Source of the DNA: Brassica napus
Taxonomy: Eukaryota; Streptophyta; Magnoliopsida; Brassicales; Brassicaceae
Reading direction: 5' to 3'
Length of the DNA: 64,000 bases
Assembly: GCF_020379485.1 (NCBI RefSeq)
Contig: NC_063439.1
Span: forward strand, 19,275,098 to 19,339,097
Shown here: positions 56,803 to 64,000 of the stretch, in pieces
Numbering within the stretch: position 1 is the first letter of the stretch
Layout: each line of letters opens with the position of its first letter
Made by a program: the position numbers and the translations under genes
The notes under the pieces: generated by a model
Database searches by the model: none
What the model was told of the DNA's origin: nothing
Seen by the model: the letters and a program-made list of their open reading frames with translations, nothing else

Positions 56803-57671
56803 GACAAGGCAATAGAAAAAGAAATAACCAATCTATCTCGTAACAAAAGCGGCGCTTCTTCATAAGTTTCAAAGCTTGATACTTCTTCTCTGGTGGCTTC
56901 TGATGTCAAAACTCCAGAAATCTTTGATGTTCAGACTCGAAATGACCTCGAATATGTTAAGATACCAAGAGATTCCAAGGTTAAGACTCCGGAAACGCCC
57001 AAAGCCAAGGAAGCTGAAGACCAAGAAGTTAGTTTTTCAGAGAATTGGGAAGTTAAGTTTCCAGAGGAGTTGGAAGCTACCAAAACATCTGAAGTTTTCA
57101 AGGTTGCAGAACAGTCGAAACTTCAACAAGTTTCTAAGGTTTCTGCTCCTAAATTGTCTCAAGTGAAGGTTAAAAAAGAGCCAGATGTTCCTGAGGTCTT
57201 GGATGATAGGAGTGTTACAGAAGTTTTAGAGGTTCATGCTCCTTCCGAAGTGTCTGGAATTAAAGTTTCAAAAGAGTCTCATGTTCCTGAGGTCCTGGAT
57301 GATAAAAACGCTCCAGAAGTACCTAAAGACTCATGACTGATGAAGTTAAAGCTGCAGAGTCAGAACTTCTAAAGGTTCCAGAGGCTACAACTTCAGAGGA
57401 TTTAGAGACTGAAGTTCCAAAAGTTTTTGAAGTCAAGACTCCTGAGACATTGAGCGTTGGATCAGAGATTAAGATTGGCCAAGACGCAAGCAAAGTTAAG
57501 ACTACAGAAGAAACAAAGGTTTCAGAGTTTGTGGATGCTCAAGAGAAGATTGATAAATCTGAATCTCAGATTCTTGAGGACACTAAAGTGACAGAAGACA
57601 AAAACAAAATTGTGAAGCGTAAAACAAAAAAAGGAGAAAAAGATACACAATCTAATTTAGATAACAAGTGA
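56803..57671 (+). pseudogene. Neurofilament-H-like protein remnant (At5g64690-like)
   Basis: After an AG acceptor at 56801-56802 an open frame runs 'DKAIEKEITNLSRNKSGASS' and then hits an in-frame TAA at 56863. It continues in the same frame through a Lys/Glu/Val/Pro-rich low-complexity region ('VKTPEIFDVQ', 'KVKTPETPKAKEAEDQEV', 'KKEPDVPEVLDDR') to a TGA at 57334. The same style of sequence resumes in another frame from about 57333 ('DEVKAAESELLKVPEATTSE') to 57671, ending in basic 'KIVKRKTKKGEKD'. One nonsense codon plus one frameshift therefore break an originally continuous exon. Upstream exons are not identified. Repeated K-x-P-E motifs fit a neurofilament-triplet-H-like protein of unknown function, which lies at this position in Arabidopsis. 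Confidence 0.75.
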
Positions 57672-57930
57672 GTTACAAGTAAATTACCAACCAGGAGTAG
57701 CTAAAATTTATATTTTAAATTTCCAAAAAGAATGATTAAACATTCTTGTAGGCAATTTCAATTTATGAGTTTAGAACTCTAGACTCTAGTGCGTGTTGTG
57801 TTTTCTTTCTTTATTATTAGTATGGGTTAAGAAGTCTTTTTTTCGTGTCACCATGTGTGTACGGATAAAAGTAGTTAGTGGAAAAAAAAACTCATTATGG
57901 ACACTATTATTATGTTATGTGAAATGTGAA

Positions 57931-59566
57931 TAGGAATGTCAAACAGGTTGAACCGTCCCGTCCCGTCCCGACCCGCCGCGGGCTCAGCATCTCGCGGGTC
58001 CAGGCGGTCCCGTCCCGCGCGGGCTGCGGTCTAGAGAAAGCCGGCCCAGTCCCGTACCGCCTAATTTCACAGTCCCTTACAAGCCGTCCCGCGGGCTGGA
58101 CGCGAAAGGAGTGCAGCATGACGTTTCTCGACGCTGCAGGCTGCTCCAGTGACCACTACATACCTAAGTGCACATAATGAATGATATATGAACACATGAC
58201 CCATCTACTATTGGAGCTTAACAAAGTTTTACATATATTCATCTTGTTCTGTATTTTTTTTTCTATTACAACTTGTGCTTCATTCACCACAACAATATCA
58301 ACGACACTCTTTCTCTAAACAAGTCAGTGATTCGATAACCTATGCAAAGCCATCTAATCTCGACTGTGTTCTATAGACAACTTACTAACCTGAGGTCATT
58401 AAAGCACCTACATTGGACGAAGCTGGTAACTACTGGAGCAGCTGCTCAACGGACTCTTGTTCTCCTTGTGATAAATCCAATCCTTCAAGACAGAAAACAA
58501 AAAAAAAAAAGACGTGTAAAGAAGAAAATTATAAGCGGCTGGTTATCAATATGATTCGACAAGCAGGGACAAAATAAAGTAAGACCATACATGTTCAGTT
58601 GGATCTTGTATCTTCTTCTCTTCAACAAGGAGGCGGCTGGTTATCAATGAACAAGCTGGTGTGCTTATATCGTTTTGAGCCTACACCAGCTTTAACAGTG
58701 ATTACCATCCGCCTCCTTCTCCATCTACATCAACAAAAAACATATAAGAGACTTGATTTGAGATTAAAAAAGCATACACTTGCAATTTTCAAAAACAAAA
58801 CACTAATCAGAGACTGAACACAAATACAAGAACAAACTGAATCGAGTTAAGACAAGCAGTGATTGAATAAAATATTCATTGTCTGGTAAAATTATACAGA
58901 AACCATATACTTTGGTGATTCATCTCACAAATCTCACACGATCAAACAATCACGTGTTTCAAACTCTAAAGATGAAAAAGGTAAACAAGCGCACTAACCG
59001 GAACAGAGTTATTAACATCAGAATATAAACAAAAGTCTTTTTTGATGATGAAATCTAAGAGAAACAAAAGGTGGAAACTTGAAAAAAGAGAAGAAGACGT
59101 ACATGCATGGACCGCAGGAGAGCGCAGGAGCACCGTCGATGAAGAAACCATGACCGGAGCTGGATCTTCTTCTTCAATGGAGAGTTACTTCGCAAACTTC
59201 TTGTTATGTTTCCACGAAGCTTCACTCGAAGAGATAGAAGGCGAAGGGTAGACAGGAAGCATCATCGAAGAAGAAACCATGGTCGGAGCTCCATTTCGTG
59301 CGGCGGCGACTCCTCTTTCACTCTCGTTCTCTCTCTCTCTCTCTTTTGTTTTTCAGGTGGCCGATCAAATGAAGAGAGAAGAAGCTGCGGGACATTAGGG
59401 TTAACCGCGGGCTTCTTCGGCCCATCCCGCACAGAGCCCATCCCGCGCAGGTCTATTCCCGCGAGGCCCGCAACATTGCGGGATAACAGATCTTAGGCCC
59501 AAGCCCGCTCCGCCACAGGTTTAAACGGGCCTATCCCGCGGGCCAAGCCTTCCTTTGACATCTCTA
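57931..59566. mobile_element. hAT-type non-autonomous element, 1.6 kb
   Basis: A perfect 8-bp duplication AATGTGAA flanks it (57923-57930, 59567-59574). Ends are TAGGAATGTCAAAC and, reverse-complemented, TAGAGATGTCAAAG. About 150 bp at each end is very GC-rich, with 'gtcccgtcccg' and 'cccgcgggcc' words; the middle is AT-rich. No transposase is present. The interior between about 58330 and 59340 contains gene-like stretches, for example around 59040-59300 with two related 'gaagaaaccatg(a/g)(c/t)cggagct' blocks, which may be captured host DNA, but I could not identify a source. Confidence 0.88.
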
Positions 59567-59673
59567 AATGTGAATGATATAGCCACATATAGATATAGTA
59601 ATAAGCCTAATTAATCTTTAGCACATCTTTAATACAAATTATGACGTTCATTCAACTAATGACAACCTTCACT

Positions 59674-62600
59674 TCATTCGCAAACGGCATCATCTTCGTG
59701 ATGCTGCTCTGTCTTCTCATCATTAGCGTTCTTTTCCTCTCTATTTTTCCCCCACAGCACACAGTAGAGTCCTGTAATCAATAATAATCCACCTAGAATA
59801 CTGGGAAAAACATACATATAAGTTAATTTATTGAATAATTTATCCTACATTTGAAGAAAATGATAATATACTTCAAAAAAAAATTGTAGAACCTTCCAAG
59901 ACTGATGATTTCACAAAGTAGAACCGCTGAAGAGAGGATAGTGAAGAAGAGAGACAAAGGAGTGAACATTGATAAGAAAACAGGTCCCCTCTTTTCTATA
60001 ACCCATGATTGCAAATAATATGCTACGCCTGTTACAATGAATCCCTACATATATATGTTGTTTATATTATTTAGTAAAATAGTTTAGATTTTATACTGGA
60101 ATTTGATATTTATTGTGAAATGGAATAGAGTTAGTTAATCAATACTATTAAATTAGAAACATGACCAATTGATAATAGTTGAGTCCAACTATTTATTTAA
60201 ACAGTCACTTATTATTTTCTTTATGTAACTGTATTTAATTATATTTAAACACTAACCACATATGATAATATCGTAACCTCTCCTTAATTCCTATATTTTC
60301 GGATCCATAGTTCTCAGTTATACTAACTAAAATCCACGGTTATGAAAATAAATGACAGTATATGTCCGACTAAATATAAACGTGATCTCTCATTTGTATT
60401 GTTTTGTGATCAATGTTTACAATAAGAAACACATTGATCTTTGCGTGAAGTTAGCTCTTGGTATGGTCAGAGAAAGGTGAAGATAGACGGATGGATTCAT
60501 GTCGTATTATGGGTTTATGGTTCTCGCTGGTGGTGTAATGGGTAAATCAAACGGAAAAAAATCAGAAGCGACTGAATTATTGGAGAAGACAACCTCAAGC
60601 TTCAAGAGTTTTGTTTATGTGGAGAATAAAATAGTATACTATATATATAAAATATTTTTCACTTTTATTCTCACCCTTAATATTACTAAATAAAATAAAT
60701 ACTATTTTCACCAACAATTACAGTATAAGTTTAGATTATAATTAACTTTGATATATTTCAAAAAAATCATTATCACACTACAACAACATAACTTACATAT
60801 CAGCTCAAGAAGTTAGAATTTATTGGACTAGACGTTAATTTGTTCTAATTCTGAAAGTTTTACACATACACTAAATCTATCAATTAACAAAACACATAAT
60901 GTTAAAATGGAGTTTAACGGGTTTAAGTGGATTTTTAATAGAACCTATATTTTGACGGGTATTTTTTGTTTTATTTTTTTTGTGAAATTTAGTTTTATAT
61001 TTGTATTTTTTGTTATTATTTTGTGTTTGATATTAATTTAATTGATAGAATAGATACATAGATTTGCTAAAATAAATTAAATTTTATATTTGTGTATAAA
61101 TTCAAAATTGAATTATTTTTACCAAATTTATGTATATATTCTATCAAATTAAATTAATATTAGCACAAATTTTATTACAAAAAAATTATAAAAACTAAAA
61201 TTTTTTAAACAAAAAATATACCCGCCCTTTCAAAGGGCGGGTCAAAATCTAGTTACACAGTAAATGACTGCAACGAGTCGTAGGTTCCAACCAAGCTTCC
61301 ATGCTGAGATATCTCTCTCGACTGCAATCGCGATGACAAATGATTGAATTGAACTCAGTAGACAATGAAGAGTTGTGAAGTATAGCTTCGAAGGGTAAAC
61401 CTTTAACATACGGCGGCCCTGTTTTCACATAGCGACAACAAACAAAAAATAGAAAAATATAATGATTCAGTTAGCACAATAACTAAATAAATGATTAAAT
61501 CCAGCTAATCTTGATATTCACTCCACTCGTGATATTTTTATAAATTCTTTCACAATGTCGTCTTGTGTTGAAATACGTCTCTGGTATTGTTTTTCAACTG
61601 ATATGTTTATATCACGTCACGTCTTACTAAATTTAGTGCTAATTATTTAACCAAGCAGCATAATAATGTGTGGAGCAATTTGATTAAGTACCTGCAAAAC
61701 GAGCCAGAGACCCCATAAAATGTTGGAGGTGACCATGAGGACACATCCTTTGAGCCACGAGGTGGAACCGCCGGAGACGTGGCCGGGAATATTCTGGTGA
61801 TGATAGAGGTGAAGACATAAAGGTAATTTCAACAGTGGACCTTTGTAAAGGGCTAATGTAATTACTCCTCCCATGCACACAGTTATCCCCACAAGCTTCG
61901 CTGTTCCTTGTATGCTCTTAACCGTAAGCGTCTCCATTCTTAAACATTTATTAAATAAAGATTACTAAAATAATTAAGAGAGCCAAGTAAAATGTATTGT
62001 AAGTATATACCCAAGAAAGAGAGCCAAGAAGAATGTTATGGCCGGAAGGGAAGCTGTTGTGGCGGCGGCCAAAGTCGCCGACGTGTATGATAATGCGATT
62101 CCGTTTAAGTTCAAGCTCAATGTCACACTGAAATTTCAGTATAGATAAGTTTAACTGATGTAAGAAAAAAAGATAAGTTTAACTGATAATTATAAGAGAG
62201 TGTTTTTAACGCAAGTAGCACCAAAAGATAAAGTTTAACCGGTAATTAGAAAAGAGTGTTTTATAAACGCAACTAGCACCAAAAGATAAAAAGTTATTCG
62301 CATTTCACGTTTGTTAGTACAATTTTAAAGAAAACTAGTTTCTGACCCGCCCTTTCTAGGGCGGGCATATTTTTTGTTTTACTTTATTTTAAAAAAATTT
62401 AATTTTTCGTATTTAAATTTTTTTGTAACGATATTTTTTATTTTTTTAATCATATTTGTGTTAATTTTTTTAATTATTACTAATAAATACATAAATATAA
62501 TTAAATTTGAAATTTGTTGCGATATTTTGTATTTGATAATCATTTTGTATGTTTCATAAAATAACCCGTAGATAATCTTAATAGTAAAAACATCAAATTG

Positions 62601-63607
62601 TTGTCATATATAATAACTTTAGTTAACCTTCACCTTTCCATTAAGGCATTAACATTAAACTGTCGCCATATTTAAACAACTTCTTAATGTATATATATAT
62701 TTTATCTTTATTTCAAATCATAACTGTTGCTATATATGATAACTTACAGAGAAGTGGATTCCACCTTTTGTGGAAATAAGGTCGATGATAGTATTAAAAA
62801 GCAGTAAGAAATGTAATGAAATATATATTGATTGAAGTACTCTAGCGGGTATATTCAAACAATGCAGTTATCAATAGGTCTATGATAGTGTTATATCTTT
62901 TATATGCAGTCATAAAATAATTAGTTGGACTACACCTATATCAATAGGTCATGTTCCTGTTTTAATAGAATAGATATTGGTAAAGATATTTAACTGTAAA
63001 GAGTTTTTTTTCCCTAAAATTAAGTGTAAAGAGTTTTATAATATTCTAACTAATGCACACAAGAAAAGTACACAATATGGTGCAACCATCGAATTTGTAA
63101 TATGGTGCAATTTTTTCCTTGTCTGCGTTGTATTATTTACAATTTTAGAATGCTGCTTGATGAAAAAAAAAGATTTTCTGAGTTTTTACTAGAATTGAAA
63201 TACTTTTAACATATAAACGAAGACGAAAAAAATCAAAGCATATAAATCCTAAAAAGTACTTACCCAAATAGAGAGAGCATGAAGATCTTGATGAAGGTCA
63301 CAAATGAAAGAGGTGGAACACTTTTGCTATGAAAAAAATAAGAGCACAGTTTATGTAAATAAATATACACTTTAGGAAACATACTCATCTATAAACCAAT
63401 GTACATAGAGAAGTATACAATTATGTACCGCTCGAAGAAGAAAGCGAGAGGAGCCAAGAACATGGTAGCGAACGCTTGACGATAGAAAACGAAGACGAAA
63501 GTGTTCATTCCGCCATCTAATACAGCTTTGGAGATCAGAAACATGAACGCATATATGAGTTGTATCATAGTCACCATCATGTATGGTTTCTTGGTCTCCA
63601 TGTCCAT
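59674..63607 (-). CDS. UMAMIT21: UMAMIT amino-acid exporter (nodulin MtN21/EamA family, At5g64700-like)
   Basis: Seven minus-strand exons, 63607-63429, 63326-63264, 62127-62011, 61938-61692, 61418-61257, 60044-59893 and 59800-59674, join in frame to 348 residues. The product has ten predicted membrane segments in two EamA repeats. Landmarks are 'KPYMMVTMIQLIYAFMFLIS' (TM1), 'FYRQAFATMFLAPLAFFFER', 'FVTFIKIFMLSLFG', 'VGITVCMGGVITLALYKGP', 'GWNLRLVAVIYCGFIVTG' and 'YLQSWVIEKRGPVFLSMFTP'. These fit the UMAMIT family of plasma-membrane or tonoplast amino-acid facilitators, and position fits At5g64700. The symbol is from recall and should be checked. Intron 2 (62128-63263) and intron 5 (60045-61256) each contain a Helitron; the intron 5 donor GTAACT borders one directly. 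No disabling change is seen in the coding sequence. Confidence 0.92.
60139..61252 (+). mobile_element. Helitron in UMAMIT intron 5
   Basis: Starts TCAATACTATTAAATTAGAA after an A. It ends with the hairpin CCCGCCCTTTCAAAGGGCGGG, then 'tcaaaatCTAG', followed by T (61253). It is 1114 bp of the 1212-bp intron and is antisense to the gene. Its CTAG lies four bases inside the intron, so donor positions +5 and beyond are Helitron sequence. A 64-codon frame at 60499-60693 lies within it and has no clear match. Confidence 0.88.
62172..62290. repeat. Tandem duplication, unit about 60 bp
   Basis: Two copies sharing 'aagagagtgtttttaacgca' / 'aaagagtgttttataaacgc' and 'ctagcaccaaaagataaa', within UMAMIT intron 2. 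Noncoding. Confidence 0.75.
62335..62974 (-). mobile_element. Helitron in UMAMIT intron 2
   Basis: On the minus strand it starts TCTATTCTATTAAAACAGGA after an A. It ends with the hairpin CCCGCCCTAGAAAGGGCGGG and 'tcagaaaCTAG', followed by T. It is 640 bp, noncoding, and in the same orientation as the host gene. The start sequence is closely similar to that of the Helitrons at 35604 and 60139, indicating one family. Confidence 0.85.
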
Positions 63608-64000
63608 CGATCGATATCCTGATTATTTTTGTTTTGAGTTCTTGGAAAGATCTATATGTAATGTATATATGAGTTGTTGTAATGTTGTTATTTGAGTTAT
63701 GATAAGAAGCCAAGTGGGTATTTATATAAGTACAGACACAAGCACGCACTGGTTTAATTTGGTATTTTACGTCGGTGATATTCTAAGATAATGGAATAAT
63801 TAATAGTACGTAGATAAGAGTCGAAGAAGAGAAAAGTTGTTACTTTCGTGTCACAACCTCACCACACCAACCAAAATGGTTTTAGATGCTGACTAGAGAA
63901 TTTTTCGTATATATAAGTTTCTCGTTTCCGTCCACTATTAATCACCAAACGGTCCAAGTCACACTAACTAGATCTACAAAATACTGAATGGTACTGTGAA
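63608..64000. other. UMAMIT upstream region
   Basis: Promoter and 5' leader of the minus-strand UMAMIT gene. 'tatttatataag' near 63718 could be its TATA region (reading the complement). No further gene before the window ends. Confidence 0.5.

Noticed and set aside
60499..60693. 64-codon frame inside the intron 5 Helitron as a captured gene
   Set aside because: A weak look of a small membrane protein ('GFMVLAGGVMGK') but no supporting exons or extended similarity.
1..64000. CRISPR arrays, operons, bacterial-type systems
   Set aside because: Sequence is plainly plant nuclear DNA with spliced genes; the tandem repeats seen lack regular spacers and any cas-like genes.

Overview
The window looks like nuclear DNA of a crucifer, most likely a Brassica species or a close relative (Raphanus, Sinapis). 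Nine gene models or gene remnants, in order, match from memory the Arabidopsis thaliana interval At5g64600 to At5g64700. They are an O-fucosyltransferase (remnant), a MYST acetyltransferase HAM1/HAM2 (remnant), the invertase inhibitor C/VIF2, FAS2, a pectin methylesterase, an L17 ribosomal protein (remnant), the U-box ligase PUB27/CMPG2, the peptide IDL2, an L15/L18e-type ribosomal protein, a neurofilament-H-like protein (remnant) and a UMAMIT transporter. Introns, AT-rich intergenic DNA and a dense mix of plant transposon classes agree with this. The mixture of intact and decaying collinear genes is what one expects of a fractionated subgenome after the Brassica whole-genome triplication. The Arabidopsis locus names come from recall, not from a search.

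Layout. 1-4.5 kb: a 0.5-0.6 kb direct repeat flanks rearranged TRIM pieces, a Copia pol fragment, a partial FAS2 duplicate and a 94-bp-arm palindrome. 4.5-8.3 kb: remnants of the O-fucosyltransferase and of HAM1; the HAM1 piece sits between inverted repeats of about 200 bp. 8.4-20 kb: gene-rich, with a MITE, a DC1-domain protein, C/VIF2, FAS2 (12 exons, all joining in frame), the pectin methylesterase and the broken L17 gene. 20.7-29.5 kb: repeats, ending in a structurally complete PIF/Harbinger transposon (24945-29526) with three apparently intact genes. 30.3-31.6 kb: PUB27. 31.6-48 kb: a long AT-rich tract with Helitrons (two joined head to tail), a poly(A) retroposon, a tRNA-derived SINE, MITEs and tandem repeats, but no gene I could support. 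48.2-51.4 kb: IDL2 and the L15 gene. 51.4-56.4 kb: nested retroelements, including a duplicated gag and a very young TRIM with a 160-codon ORF. 56.8-57.7 kb: the neurofilament-like pseudogene. 57.9-59.6 kb: a hAT-type element. 59.7-63.6 kb: the UMAMIT gene (7 exons), with Helitrons in two introns.

The intact genes do not form one pathway. C/VIF2 and the pectin methylesterase act on cell wall and sugar metabolism. FAS2 is the middle CAF-1 subunit and has an E2F-type site just upstream. PUB27 is a ubiquitin ligase, IDL2 a secreted signalling peptide, L15 an organellar-type ribosomal protein and UMAMIT an amino-acid exporter. The unusual content lies mainly in the mobile DNA: the three-gene Harbinger element, the gene fragment between long inverted repeats, the coding TRIM, and a Helitron lying at a splice donor.
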